From NCBI RefSeq assembly GCF_012932215.1, contig NZ_CP048788.1, positions 124,001-188,000 on the forward strand: a stretch of DNA of 64,000 bases, in the 5' to 3' direction. The notes beneath the pieces are model-generated. The model saw nothing but the letters and a program-made list of their open reading frames with translations, made no database searches and had not been told where the DNA came from. Within the stretch, counting starts at the first letter, position 1. Each line of letters opens with the position of its first letter. This DNA is from Roseobacter ponti. GTDB lineage: Bacteria > Pseudomonadota > Alphaproteobacteria > Rhodobacterales > Rhodobacteraceae. Of this stretch, positions 37,618 to 46,267 are shown piece by piece. The translations under genes and the position numbers were made by a program.

Positions 37618-38340
37618 TCAGGCTGATCTGCTGCTCTTGTCTTTCTGATGCGCCGTTCCGGACATCGCGCGCAGTGTACCCGGCGCTTTCCCGTTTGTGG
37701 CTGCGGAGTTCTGCGGCCAGGCGTCATGTTCTCCGCTGCGGGGCGCATTTTCGCATCTTGCAAGGGCCTTACGGATGTCGCCGACAGCCTGCTGCACGCC
37801 GCGACACATCCCGATCAGACGATCCACCCGCCCGGTATTGTCGGTGCAGAAGAGATCGCTCTGCTGCGCGGCTTCGAACATGGAGACAAGGTTCTGTACC
37901 TGCAGATCCGCGAGGCTGGAGAAAAAGCGGATGTCATCGTGCATCCGCTGGTTCTTCCCGGCCTGCGCATCGCCCCGGATCTCAAAAGCCACTCCGATAA
38001 CGCGGTCGCCTTTGCAGGGGAGCGGAACATGCTGCAATGACACATCCCAGAACCGCGGACCGTCCGGCGTGGGCAGAAGCTGCTCGAACCGCACGCCGGC
38101 CCGGGCATCCGCGCAGGTATTGCACCGCGATCTGACCGAATCCGCGCCATCCGCTGTGAAATCTGCCCAGCTTACCCCGTCAGCTGTTGTCGCATCAGGG
38201 CCGGCCGCCGTTCCAAAAGACTTGTTGACGCACAAAACCCGGAAGGGCGCTCCGGGCGCCGGTCTTTCGACGGCAAAAACCGGAAAGTGGAACTGGTTAA
38301 ACAAAACCAGTAATTCGTCGGCGGAACTGTTCTGGAACAT
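37618..38340 (-). CDS. PAS-domain protein without a recognisable output domain
   Basis: 240 residues. A PAS-like sensor domain spans about residues 15-125 (FPVFAVERPAPGAPFRVLCVNKSF ... RFEQLLPTPDGPRFWDVSLQHVPL ... VIGVAFEIRGDA in separated blocks), followed by a helical stretch (about 135-200) and a low-complexity Ser/Ala tail. No kinase, GGDEF, EAL or HTH motif is visible. CNTC at about 73-76 inside the PAS domain could bind a ligand or respond to redox. Ribosome site GAGAGG before ATG 38340. It lies 96 bases upstream of pcaF on the same strand, with the inverted repeat between. No function is assigned. Confidence 0.65.
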   Translation of the reverse strand: MFQNSSADELLVLFNQFHFPVFAVERPAPGAPFRVLCVNKSFGTAAGPDATTADGVSWADFTADGADSVRSRCNTCADARAGVRFEQLLPTPDGPRFWDVSLQHVPLPCKGDRVIGVAFEIRGDAQAGKNQRMHDDIRFFSSLADLQVQNLVSMFEAAQQSDLFCTDNTGRVDRLIGMCRGVQQAVGDIRKALARCENAPRSGEHDAWPQNSAATNGKAPGTLRAMSGTAHQKDKSSRSA

Positions 38341-38420
38341 TGGACCTCTCTGTACCTGAGGAGCCCATGGTGTCGGAATATAGCTGTCAGTTTCTTACCG
38401 GAACCTTGGCGATTTTAGTA

Positions 38421-38453
38421 AAACTCCCCACAGTTTTTCTGAGTCTGCGGGGA
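38421..38453 (-). terminator. Terminator of the 12-gene polyol-type operon
   Basis: On the minus strand TCCCCGCAG (38453-38445) pairs with CTGTGGGGA (38433-38425), nine pairs including one G-U, then GTTTT. About 100 bases after the Gfo/Idh stop. The T-run is short, so it is only moderate. Confidence 0.5.
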
Positions 38454-38550
38454 ATTTACCATATTTTCCAGAGAGTTATATGTCTCTTCGCGGGGGTGGC
38501 TCTGGTTGCGTAAACAGTCTGTTGATGGCCGCACCGACGCATATCTGTCC

Positions 38551-39684
38551 TCAGAGATTGATCCATGCGGCGTTCTTCGCCGAAGAGCGCACACAGGCGT
38601 CCACAAACTCCATACCGCGCAGCCCATCCTCTATTGTCGGATAGACCACATCCGGATCAGGCGTTTCTCCGTCGCGCCGCGCGATGATCGCCTGCGCTGC
38701 TTCGGAGTAGATATTGGCGAACCCTTCGAGATATCCTTCCGGATGGCCGGGCGGGATACGGCTCATGCGGGCTGCGGCGTCGCCGGCACCGGCACCATTG
38801 CGCGTGATCAGCCGTGTGGAGTCTCCCAGCGGTGTGAACCAGAGCCTGTTGGGATCCTCCTGCGCCCATTCCAGCCCCCCGTTTTCGCCGTAAACCCGCA
38901 GACGCAGCGCGTTTTCATTGCCGGGGGCCACCTGGCTGGACCAGAGCATGCCGCGCGCGCCACCATTAAACCGCAGCATCACATGCGCATTGTCATCCAG
39001 GCGGCGACCGGGAACGAAAGCCTGCAGATCCGCTGCGAGGCTTTCCACAGTGAGCCCGGTGACGAAGCAGGCGAGGTTATGGGCGTGTGTGCCAATATCG
39101 CCGGTTGAGCCGCCCGCGCCGGAACGCTCCGGGTCGGTGCGCCAGGCGGCCTGTTTGAAGTCCTGTTCTTCGCTCAGCCAGTCCTGCGGATACTCCACCT
39201 GCACAACCCGGATTTTTCCGATCTCGCCCGCCGCAATCATCGCGCGCGCCTGGCGTACCATCGGGTATCCGGTGTAATTGTGCGTCAGCACAAAAAGTGC
39301 GTCAGATTTCTCCGCCGCTTTGACCAGTTTGCGGGCGTCCGCCAGGGTCGAGGTCAGCGGCTTGTCGCAGATCACGTGAATGCCACGCTTGAGAAACTCC
39401 CGCGCGGCGGCGTAGTGCACGTGGTTGGGGGTGACGATGGCCACGGCTTCGATCCCGTTTTTCAGTCGAGCCTCGCGGATCGCCATCTGTTTGAAGTCGT
39501 CATAAATGCGGTCCTCCGGCAGACCGAGGGCCTGACCTGAAGCGCGTGATTTTTCCGGCGTGGACGACAGGGCCCCGGCAACGAGTTCATAGTGGTCGTC
39601 GATGCGCGACGCGATGCGGTGCACGGCCCCGATGAAAGCATCGTTGCCGCCGCCAACCATACCTAAGCGTATGCGATTGCTCAT
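38551..39684 (-). CDS. Gfo/Idh/MocA family NAD(P)-dependent sugar dehydrogenase
   Basis: Oxidoreductase, probably acting on a sugar or polyol derivative. N-terminal Rossmann motif GMVGGGNDAFIGAVHR (about 8-23), the family EKP-like motif as CDKPLTSTL (about 110), the C-terminal alpha/beta domain with GGSTGDIGTHAHNLACFV (His as catalytic candidate). 377 residues. Last gene of the operon, 3 bases after the isomerase gene. The substrate is unknown. Confidence 0.86.
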   Translation of the reverse strand: MSNRIRLGMVGGGNDAFIGAVHRIASRIDDHYELVAGALSSTPEKSRASGQALGLPEDRIYDDFKQMAIREARLKNGIEAVAIVTPNHVHYAAAREFLKRGIHVICDKPLTSTLADARKLVKAAEKSDALFVLTHNYTGYPMVRQARAMIAAGEIGKIRVVQVEYPQDWLSEEQDFKQAAWRTDPERSGAGGSTGDIGTHAHNLACFVTGLTVESLAADLQAFVPGRRLDDNAHVMLRFNGGARGMLWSSQVAPGNENALRLRVYGENGGLEWAQEDPNRLWFTPLGDSTRLITRNGAGAGDAAARMSRIPPGHPEGYLEGFANIYSEAAQAIIARRDGETPDPDVVYPTIEDGLRGMEFVDACVRSSAKNAAWINL

Positions 39685-39687
39685 GGC

Positions 39688-40740
39688 TTATATCCCCAGC
39701 ATTCTGCGGTTTGCGGCCTCATCCGTGCCACCGTCCGCAAAGTCGTCAAAGGCCCGTTCCGTCACCCGGATGATGTGATCGCTGACGAACTGCGCACCCT
39801 CGCGTGCGCCGTCCTCAGGGTGTTTGAGGCAGCATTCCCATTCCACGACAGCCCAGCCGTCAAAATCATTCGCGGCCATCTTTGAGAAGACGGCGGCAAA
39901 GTCCACCTGCCCGTCGCCAAGACTCCGGAACCTGCCCGCGCGATCCACCCAGGGCTGATAGCCGCCATAGACACCCTGCCTGCCGGTCGGATTAAACTCG
40001 GCATCCTTGACGTGGAACATTTTGATCCGGTCTTTGTAGATGTCGATATTGTCGAGATAATCCATGCACTGCAGCACGTAATGCGACGGGTCATAGAGCA
40101 TGTTACAGCGGCTGTGATTGTCCACGCGCTCAAGGAACATCTCAAAGGTCACGCCGTCGTGCAGATCTTCGCCCGGGTGGATTTCGTAGCAGATATTCAC
40201 GTCGTTGTCTTCGGCGTGATCAAGGAGCGGCCGCCAGCGTCTGGCGAGCTCATCAAAGGCCGTCTCGACCAGACCTGCGGGCCGTTGCGGCCAGGGGTAG
40301 AGGTAGGGCCAGGCGAGCGCGCCGGAGAAGGACACGTGATCCCTGATCCCGAGGTTGGCCGATGCACTGATCGCTTTTTTGACCTGGCTCACGGCCCATT
40401 CCTGGCGTGCTTTCGGATTGCCGTGCACCGACGGGTCGGCAAAGCCGTCAAAGCCCGCATCATAGGCCGGGTGCACCGCGACGAGCTGCCCCTGCAGGTG
40501 GGTGGAAAGCTCGGTGACCTCGATGCCGTTTTCCGCCGCCTCGCCTTTAAAGGTGTCGCAGTAATCCTTGCTCGTCGCCGCCTTGTCGAGATCGAAGAGC
40601 CGCGCGTCCCAGCTGGGTACCTGCACGCCCTTATAGCCGCAACCAGCCGCCCATTTCGTTACCGCGTCCCAGGAATTAAAGGGGGCGTCGTCGCCCGCGA
40701 ACTGCGCCAGAAACAGCGCTGGTCCTTTGATCGTTTTCAT
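39688..40740 (-). CDS. Sugar phosphate isomerase/epimerase (AP_endonuc_2 TIM barrel)
   Basis: Xylose-isomerase-like TIM-barrel enzyme of 350 residues. Metal-site motifs are seen: NICYEIHPGEDLHDG (Glu and His, about residue 183), MLYDPSHYVLQ (Asp/His), FHVKDAEF and WVDRAGRF...GDGQVDFAAVF...WAVVEWECC (Glu). It probably interconverts keto-sugars or their phosphates. Close members pair with Gfo/Idh dehydrogenases in inositol- and sugar-type pathways; the exact reaction is open. Confidence 0.85.
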   Translation of the reverse strand: MKTIKGPALFLAQFAGDDAPFNSWDAVTKWAAGCGYKGVQVPSWDARLFDLDKAATSKDYCDTFKGEAAENGIEVTELSTHLQGQLVAVHPAYDAGFDGFADPSVHGNPKARQEWAVSQVKKAISASANLGIRDHVSFSGALAWPYLYPWPQRPAGLVETAFDELARRWRPLLDHAEDNDVNICYEIHPGEDLHDGVTFEMFLERVDNHSRCNMLYDPSHYVLQCMDYLDNIDIYKDRIKMFHVKDAEFNPTGRQGVYGGYQPWVDRAGRFRSLGDGQVDFAAVFSKMAANDFDGWAVVEWECCLKHPEDGAREGAQFVSDHIIRVTERAFDDFADGGTDEAANRRMLGI

Positions 40741-40770
40741 GTGGTTTCCTCCCGTTGAACTGCGCCCGGG

Positions 40771-41826
40771 TCAGGGCGGCAGGTTGTCTTTCAGATAAAT
40801 ATCGATGCGGATGCGTTCCTGTGCGGTGTCGATCGGGGTGTTGTCCGTGGCGGCCCGCATGATACGGATCGCCGAACGCACGAGGTGGCCTGCGTCCTGG
40901 CTGATCACGGCGTCGAATGTGCCCGATCCGAGCGCTGCACGCGAGAGCGGCGTGAGTTCATGTGCGACGATGACCGGCGCGGGATCGGGGGCGCTTTGCT
41001 GCAGGTGGCGGATCAGACCGGCGTTGCCCGCCGCAGAGGAATATATGCCAACGATGTCGGGCGTGCGCGCGAGAGCATCAGGCAGCAGGCGTTCAATCAG
41101 GTCGGGATCGTCGCGGCCCTCCAGCGAGGCAAGTACAGTGAGGTGCGGAAAGTCGCGCGACATAACTTCGTCAAACCCGAGACGACGTTCCAGATGATCC
41201 CGGGCCAGCATCGACCCGGTGAGTACCAGCACGTTGCCGGCCCGTGGCGACAGAAAACGCCCCATCAGCCGCCCCGCTGTGCGCCCCGCCGCAATGTTAT
41301 CCACGCCGACATATGTGTTGCGGTCCGAACTGGGAATATCGGAGACCAGCGAAACCACGGCCACGCCCGCGCGCCGCAGCCTGCCGATGCTGTCGCGCAC
41401 AGAGGGGGTTTCCGGGCCAAATACAGCAACCCCGTCCAGCCCGGTTGTATCGACCGAGTTGATCGCCTCCGAGAGCGCCATCGGATCAAAGGCCGGTACC
41501 CGGATCAGCGAAATCTGAGTGCGATCCCGCCTGAGACCGAAAGACTGCCCGACGATGTGTTTTTCCAGCAGCGACAGAAACTCATTGTCGGTGGCCGGCA
41601 GGATAAAGAGAAAGCGATACACCCGACCGCGGGCCAGATTGGCCGCCGCAGTGTCGCGCACATAGCCCAGATCGGCGATGGCCTTGTTGACCTTTTCGAC
41701 AGTAATTTTGCGCACGCCCGGGCGCTCGTTCAGAACCCGGTCCACGGTTGCCAGGCTGACCTCGGCCACGCGCGCAATGTCGTTGACCGTAGGTTTCAGC
41801 GGGTTATGCGCGCGACCGGCTTTCAT
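40771..41826 (-). CDS. LacI family transcriptional regulator
   Basis: 351 residues. N-terminal LacI HTH and hinge (residues 13-65: TVNDIARVAEVSLATVDRVLNERP split here before GVRKITVEKV) and a periplasmic-binding-type effector domain (FLFILPATDNEFLSLLEKHIVG..., VAVFGPETPSVRDSIGRLRRAGVAVVSLVSDIP). It sits inside the operon between the kinase and isomerase genes. The two LacI-type palindromes upstream of the binding-protein gene (49.79-49.83 kb) are its probable targets, making the operon self-controlled. Confidence 0.9.
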   Translation of the reverse strand: MKAGRAHNPLKPTVNDIARVAEVSLATVDRVLNERPGVRKITVEKVNKAIADLGYVRDTAAANLARGRVYRFLFILPATDNEFLSLLEKHIVGQSFGLRRDRTQISLIRVPAFDPMALSEAINSVDTTGLDGVAVFGPETPSVRDSIGRLRRAGVAVVSLVSDIPSSDRNTYVGVDNIAAGRTAGRLMGRFLSPRAGNVLVLTGSMLARDHLERRLGFDEVMSRDFPHLTVLASLEGRDDPDLIERLLPDALARTPDIVGIYSSAAGNAGLIRHLQQSAPDPAPVIVAHELTPLSRAALGSGTFDAVISQDAGHLVRSAIRIMRAATDNTPIDTAQERIRIDIYLKDNLPP

Positions 41827-41838
41827 GAGCGTGCTGGA

Positions 41839-43470
41839 TTACCCTTTCATAGCGGCAGCGAGGCCCTCAAAAAGGCGCGCGACCGCCTCCGCACCCGGAT
41901 CGTTGTGGCCGATCAGGTTTTCCTCGGGCACATAGGAGGCACGCCCCGCTTTGGCGCGGCCCATCTTCGCCGTACCATCCGCACCCGTACGGGCAGCTCC
42001 GGCCGCCGCATCAATGCCATCGGGCATCGCGGTGAGCGCCGGATGCAGTGCGTCGATCATCGTGCGGTCACCTGTTGCAGCGCCGCCCACTTCGCTGATC
42101 CGTTCGAGACCTTTCAGCAGCGCCTCATGGGTCGGATGCCCGTTGGCGCAGGCATCCCCGGTGGCCCCGAAGAATATCGCGAGGATCACACCGGAGGAGC
42201 CGCCCATTGTCTGGCTGAGCTCATTGCCAACGGCACGGAAAAGCTGCGTCAGATCGGCCAGCGGCATGCGGTCCATTGACCCGCTGAGCGCCCGGGCGGC
42301 GGTGGCGAGCGTACTGCCGGTATCCCCGTCGCCGGATTTTGCATCGAGCTTATTCAGATCATCTTCAGCGGCGATGAGCAGATCACAGCATTGCTCGATC
42401 AGGCTGCGGATGCGCGGATTTTCTGACGGTATCGGTTTGATCGGGCTGAGCCCGTCGGGCAGTGGCTTAACCTTGCCCGCACCCAGCGTGTTCATGCCAG
42501 GCCAGGCAGCCAGCGGTACGGCCCGCGCGAGACCCACCTCTGTCGCGGCATCCAGTGGCAGAACGGAAACCGAAAATCCGTGCATATCTAGAGAGGTCAT
42601 CATCGGCGCGGGGCCGATCAACGCTTTGATCCCGGTGGCATGGGTGGAGGTCGCCAGCGCATGGGTCAGCACCGCCATTTCCAGCGGTGTGGTGCCCCCG
42701 AGGTTGTTCAGCAGCGCCACACATTCATTTCCATCAATATGCCCGGCAAGCCTGCTCAGAACCATTTCCATGGCTTTCTCGGCGTTCTCGAAATCGACCT
42801 GCTGCACACCGGCCTCGCCGTGAATGCCAAGACCAAGCTCGGCCATGCCGGCAGCAATCCGGTCTTCGCGCGCAGAGCCGGGCACGGTGCAGGTATCAAG
42901 CGACATGCCGATGGACGCCGTACCGGCCACGACCGCTTCGGCGGCGGCGGAAACAGTGTCGAGGTCTGCACCGTCCTCTGCCAGCGCGCCGGCGATTTTG
43001 TGCACGAAAAGGGTGCCGGCGACACCGCGTGCCTGAGGGAGGTCAGGCAGCGCGATGTCGTCGTCCACGATGACCATTGCAACTTTTAAACCATACGCAC
43101 GCGCACGCTCCGCGGCGAGGCCGAAATTGAGACGGTCTCCGGTGTAATTCTTGACAATCAGGAGGCAACCGGCCTCGCCGGTGACGGCGAGGATGCCCGC
43201 GAGGACCGCATCGACAGACGGCGAGGCAAAGACCTCGCCGCAGACCGCCGCCGTCAGCATGCCCTCTCCGACGAACCCTGCGTGGGCGGGCTCGTGCCCG
43301 GATCCGCCGCCCGATATCAGTGCCACGCGCGATTTATCCCAGTCACTGCGGCAGACAACCTTTATATGCGGGTATCCGTCGAGCCGGCAGAGCGCGCCGC
43401 CGGAGCCGGCGAGCACTCCGTCGATCGCGTCGGTGACCAGGGCGTCTTTGGTATTGATGAACTGTGCCAT
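41839..43470 (-). CDS. Fused dihydroxyacetone-type kinase (DhaK-DhaL, ATP-dependent)
   Basis: 543 residues from ATG 43470 (MAQFINTKDALVTD, ribosome site GGGAGAG). DhaK domain (about 1-335) with GGGSGHEPAHAGFVGEGM and the covalent substrate-binding His217 in GLGIHGEAG; DhaL ATP-binding domain (about 355-543) with LDAKSGDGDTGST (Asp381, Asp383 bind Mg-ADP) and GGSSGVILAIFF. ATP-type fused kinases of this family phosphorylate dihydroxyacetone, glyceraldehyde, or tetrulose sugars. With an isomerase and dehydrogenase beside it, a keto-sugar other than dihydroxyacetone is plausible. Specificity unknown. Confidence 0.88.
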   Translation of the reverse strand: MAQFINTKDALVTDAIDGVLAGSGGALCRLDGYPHIKVVCRSDWDKSRVALISGGGSGHEPAHAGFVGEGMLTAAVCGEVFASPSVDAVLAGILAVTGEAGCLLIVKNYTGDRLNFGLAAERARAYGLKVAMVIVDDDIALPDLPQARGVAGTLFVHKIAGALAEDGADLDTVSAAAEAVVAGTASIGMSLDTCTVPGSAREDRIAAGMAELGLGIHGEAGVQQVDFENAEKAMEMVLSRLAGHIDGNECVALLNNLGGTTPLEMAVLTHALATSTHATGIKALIGPAPMMTSLDMHGFSVSVLPLDAATEVGLARAVPLAAWPGMNTLGAGKVKPLPDGLSPIKPIPSENPRIRSLIEQCCDLLIAAEDDLNKLDAKSGDGDTGSTLATAARALSGSMDRMPLADLTQLFRAVGNELSQTMGGSSGVILAIFFGATGDACANGHPTHEALLKGLERISEVGGAATGDRTMIDALHPALTAMPDGIDAAAGAARTGADGTAKMGRAKAGRASYVPEENLIGHNDPGAEAVARLFEGLAAAMKG

Positions 43471-43484
43471 GGTTGTCTCTCCCT

Positions 43485-44480
43485 TCAGTAAATGCGGTTG
43501 CCGTCGGCGTCGAAACACAGCGGATCGCGTGGTGCGATGCGCACCTGATTGCCGGGCGTGTATCGGGCGTGCGGATCGGCGAGCGTCGTGATGTCGTGCC
43601 CGTCGAGGTTCAGATGCAGGCGGGTGTGATCGCCAAGACGTTCGACGCGGCCAACCGTGGCCTCGCGGCCTTCACCCTGGGTGACGTGCTCAGGTCTCAG
43701 TCCGATCCGGTGGGCACCGCGCGGCGCAGCGCCAAAAAGATCTCCGGGCAGGATATTGATCCTCGGCAGTCCGAGGCGCGAGGCGACATAAACCGAATTA
43801 GGATTCTCGTAGATGTCGCGCGGGGTGCCGAACTGCACAAGTCGTCCCTCGTTCAACACGCCCACATGTGTGGCCATGGTCATTGCCTCGATCTGGTCAT
43901 GGGTCACGTAAAGGATGGTGGCCCCGAGGCTCGCCTGAATGCGTTTCAGCTCGATCCTGAGGTCTGTGCGCAGCTTGGCATCGAGCGACGAGAGGGGCTC
44001 GTCCATGAGGTACACCTGCGGCTCGCGGACGAGCGCGCGACCGATCGACACGCGCTGCATCTCGCCGCCGGAAAGTGCCGTGGCCTTGTTGTCGAGTTTG
44101 TGGGCGATCTGAAGGACGTTCGCCACCTCGTTCACTTTGCGGGTGATCTCGTCTTTGGGGGTTTTCAGGATCGGGGATTTCAGCGGGAATTCCAGATTTT
44201 CGCGCACGGTGAGGTGCGGATAGAGCGAATACTGCTGGAACACCATCGCCACATCGCGTTGTGCCGGTGTCTCTTCGCGCAGGACGCGGCCGCCGATGCT
44301 GATCTCTCCGGCGTCGAGGGTTTCCAGGCCCGAAATCAGCCGCAGCGTGGTGGTTTTGCCAGCACCCGTGGGGCCCAGCAGCACGACAAATGCACCGTCC
44401 GGGATCGTCATGTCGATGTCGGCGACACCAACCGTGTCACCAAAGGATTTTGACACGCCTTTCAGAATAACCTCAGCCAT
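43485..44480 (-). CDS. Sugar/polyol ABC transporter ATPase 2 (UgpC/MalK-like)
   Basis: 331 residues from ATG 44480 (MAEVILKGVSKSF); an upstream in-frame TTG is unlikely. Walker A GPTGAGKTTT, signature LSGGEMQRVSIGRAL, Walker B VYLMDEPLSSLDAKLR, switch His in LYVTHDQIEAM, then a TOBE domain (IGLRPEHVT...). The divergent Walker A (T for S) and shorter C-terminus distinguish it from its neighbour. Overlaps the preceding ATPase gene by 8 bases. The two probably form a heterodimer. Confidence 0.9.
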   Translation of the reverse strand: MAEVILKGVSKSFGDTVGVADIDMTIPDGAFVVLLGPTGAGKTTTLRLISGLETLDAGEISIGGRVLREETPAQRDVAMVFQQYSLYPHLTVRENLEFPLKSPILKTPKDEITRKVNEVANVLQIAHKLDNKATALSGGEMQRVSIGRALVREPQVYLMDEPLSSLDAKLRTDLRIELKRIQASLGATILYVTHDQIEAMTMATHVGVLNEGRLVQFGTPRDIYENPNSVYVASRLGLPRINILPGDLFGAAPRGAHRIGLRPEHVTQGEGREATVGRVERLGDHTRLHLNLDGHDITTLADPHARYTPGNQVRIAPRDPLCFDADGNRIY

Positions 44481-45570
44481 GGGCAAGCACCTCGTCGTTC
44501 AGTTCCGAGCGCAGGGCGCGGCCGGTGTTTTCCTCAAAGAGCGTCACAGTTGCAGCGTCAAACCCAAGGCCTATCTTCTCGCCAACGCGGGCAGATTTCC
44601 CCGCGGGGACACGCGCTTTAAGCTCGCCGTTGGGTGTCGTCATCGTGATGATCTGCGTGGTGCCGAGGTATTCGGTGGCGATGATTTCGCCGCGGTAGTC
44701 GCCGCTGTCACTGAGCTCGATATGCTCTGGCCGCACACCGTAAACGAGCCTGCCTGACGCCCCCTGCATCTGGCGCGGAACGCCCAGCTTTCGGCCATCC
44801 ATCTCGACGCTTTGTGCGCCCTCAGCCACCTGGCCCTCAAAGCTGAGAAAGTTCATCGAGGGTGAGCCGATGAAGTCCGCGACGAACATTGTGGCGGGCA
44901 TGTCATAGATGTCCTGGGGTTTGCCGAACTGCTCAACCACGGCGTTGTTCATCACCACGATCTTGTCGCCCATCTGCATGGCCTCGAGCTGGTCGTGGGT
45001 CACGTAAACAGTCGTCGCACCCATGCGATCATGCAGGGCGCGGAGCTCTTCGGACATGTGCTCGCGGAACTCCGCATCGAGCGCGCCAAGGGGTTCGTCC
45101 ATCATGAAAGCCTTGGGGTCGCGCACGATGGCGCGGCCCAGGGCCACCCGCTGGCGGTCGCCGCCCGAAAGCCCGCCGACCGGCTTTTTGAGAATGTTTT
45201 CAATGCCAAGGATCCGCGCGACCTCGTCGATCTTGGCTTTGACGGCGGCGCGTTTCATGCCCTGGCTGATCAGCGGATAGCTGAGGTTTTTATAGACGTT
45301 CATATGCGGATAGAGCGCGAACATCTGGAACACGAAGGCGATATCGCGCTGGGACGGTGGCTTCTGGCTGATCTCTTCACCGTCGAGGTAGATCTCTCCG
45401 GATGTGGGCAGCTCAAGCCCCGCGATCATCCGCAGGGTGGTGGTTTTCCCGCAACCCGAGGGGCCGAGCAGCATAAAGAACTCGCCGTCCCCTATGGTGA
45501 ATGAGCTTTCCTTCACGGCGGTGAAATCGCCGAATTCCTTGCGCACGTTTTTGATAATGATCTCAGCCAT
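44473..45570 (-). CDS. Sugar/polyol ABC transporter ATPase 1 (UgpC/MalK-like)
   Basis: 365 residues from ATG 45570 (MAEIIIKNVRKEF). Walker A GPSGCGKTTT, signature LSGGDRQRVALGRAI, Walker B AFMMDEPLGALDAEFR, switch His VYVTHDQLEAM, and a C-terminal TOBE/MalK-type domain with VRPEHIELS. The start overlaps the DUF1801 stop by 8 bases. Two distinct MalK-type ATPases beside two permeases and one binding protein is the layout I know from the Rhizobium glycerol transporter GlpSTPQUV. Confidence 0.92.
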   Translation of the reverse strand: MAEIIIKNVRKEFGDFTAVKESSFTIGDGEFFMLLGPSGCGKTTTLRMIAGLELPTSGEIYLDGEEISQKPPSQRDIAFVFQMFALYPHMNVYKNLSYPLISQGMKRAAVKAKIDEVARILGIENILKKPVGGLSGGDRQRVALGRAIVRDPKAFMMDEPLGALDAEFREHMSEELRALHDRMGATTVYVTHDQLEAMQMGDKIVVMNNAVVEQFGKPQDIYDMPATMFVADFIGSPSMNFLSFEGQVAEGAQSVEMDGRKLGVPRQMQGASGRLVYGVRPEHIELSDSGDYRGEIIATEYLGTTQIITMTTPNGELKARVPAGKSARVGEKIGLGFDAATVTLFEENTGRALRSELNDEVLAHG

Positions 45571-45985
45571 GGGTGTTGGTGTTCCTGTGATAGGTGAGCG
45601 CCTGCGAAAGGAAGGCGGCAAGGGGGCCTTCGGGCAGGGGTCTGTCTGTCTCCAGCAGAATGCCGCGCGTCCCGTCAAAGTCGAAACCAGTGCCCTGGCG
45701 TGCCCGGAAGTCAGACACGAGAGAGGTCTGGCAATGGACATAAACGCCGGCGCGCTCGGGTGTCTTGCGCGGCCAGCCGAGGCGCAGGGTAGTGCCTGTT
45801 TTCCGCTTTGTGTTCAGGTAGGCGGGCTGCCCCCATTTCAGGGTCTCGTCGATGGGTCCCGCGTCAAGATCGCAGGCCAGGGTGAGGATCATGTCGCGCA
45901 CCTGCATGTGGCAGGCGCGGACCGGCGCGGGGTAGCCGTCAAAGACCGGCGCGATGCCGGGGGGGAGGGGGCGTGACGCGGTCAT
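45563..45985 (-). CDS. DUF1801-like small protein in the transporter operon
   Basis: 140 residues from ATG 45985 (MTASRPLPPG). The segment ETLKWGQPAYLNTKRKTGTTLRLGW and VHCQTSLVSDFR is typical of DUF1801 (YdhG-like) proteins of unknown biochemical role. Start overlaps the small membrane protein's stop (ATGA) and the stop overlaps the next ATPase start by 8 bases. It looks embedded in the operon by translation coupling, which is unusual company for this family. The longer in-frame extension upstream is discarded. Confidence 0.75.
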   Translation of the reverse strand: MTASRPLPPGIAPVFDGYPAPVRACHMQVRDMILTLACDLDAGPIDETLKWGQPAYLNTKRKTGTTLRLGWPRKTPERAGVYVHCQTSLVSDFRARQGTGFDFDGTRGILLETDRPLPEGPLAAFLSQALTYHRNTNTHG

Positions 45986-46170
45986 TTCGGAAAGTGGCTC
46001 ACGACGATGAACATCACGGTTCCGATGAGCGTGGTGATGAAGGAATAAGTATAGGCCCACATCACGAAAGGCTGCATCAGCATGACCACGCCAACCGCGA
46101 TGATGATGGTGGCCAGCATTTCCCAGGGGCCGCGTTTGAGGCGCATCAGGCCATTGAGAAAACTGCTCAT
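45982..46170 (-). CDS. Small integral membrane protein, 62 aa, of the ABC operon
   Basis: From ATG 46170 (MSSFLNGLMRLKRG), with a strong AGGAGG seven bases upstream. Two hydrophobic segments, about residues 18-37 (MLATIIIAVGVVMLMQPFVM) and 41-58 (YSFITTLIGTVMFIVV), with short ends, so a two-helix membrane protein. Its place between permease and ATPase genes corresponds to GlpU, a small membrane protein of the Rhizobium glycerol transporter operon; that comparison is from memory. It may be an accessory subunit of the transporter. Confidence 0.72.
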   Translation of the reverse strand: MSSFLNGLMRLKRGPWEMLATIIIAVGVVMLMQPFVMWAYTYSFITTLIGTVMFIVVSHFPK

Positions 46171-46201
46171 GCTGAAACCTCCTGAAAGGGCTGTGATTTG
46201 C

Positions 46202-46241
46202 GTGCACAACCCGTGCACCTGGTGTGCACCGCGCGGTGCAC
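46202..46241 (-). repeat. Four phased GTGCAC hexamers (two potential hairpins)
   Basis: Palindromic GTGCAC at 46202, 46213, 46224 and 46236, spaced 11, 11 and 12 bases, in the 97-base gap between the permease and the small membrane protein genes. The last two form a perfect 18-base palindrome (GTGCACCGCGCGGTGCAC). In RNA the pairs would fold as two stem-loops; in DNA they lie on one helical face. Confidence 0.75.
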
Positions 46242-46267
46242 CGGGACGTTATGTCTGCTCGGGGGCA

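Noticed and set aside
37697-38359. 220-codon plus-strand frame opposite the PAS gene
   Set aside because: The minus-strand frame has a clear ribosome site and PAS pattern; the plus frame has neither.
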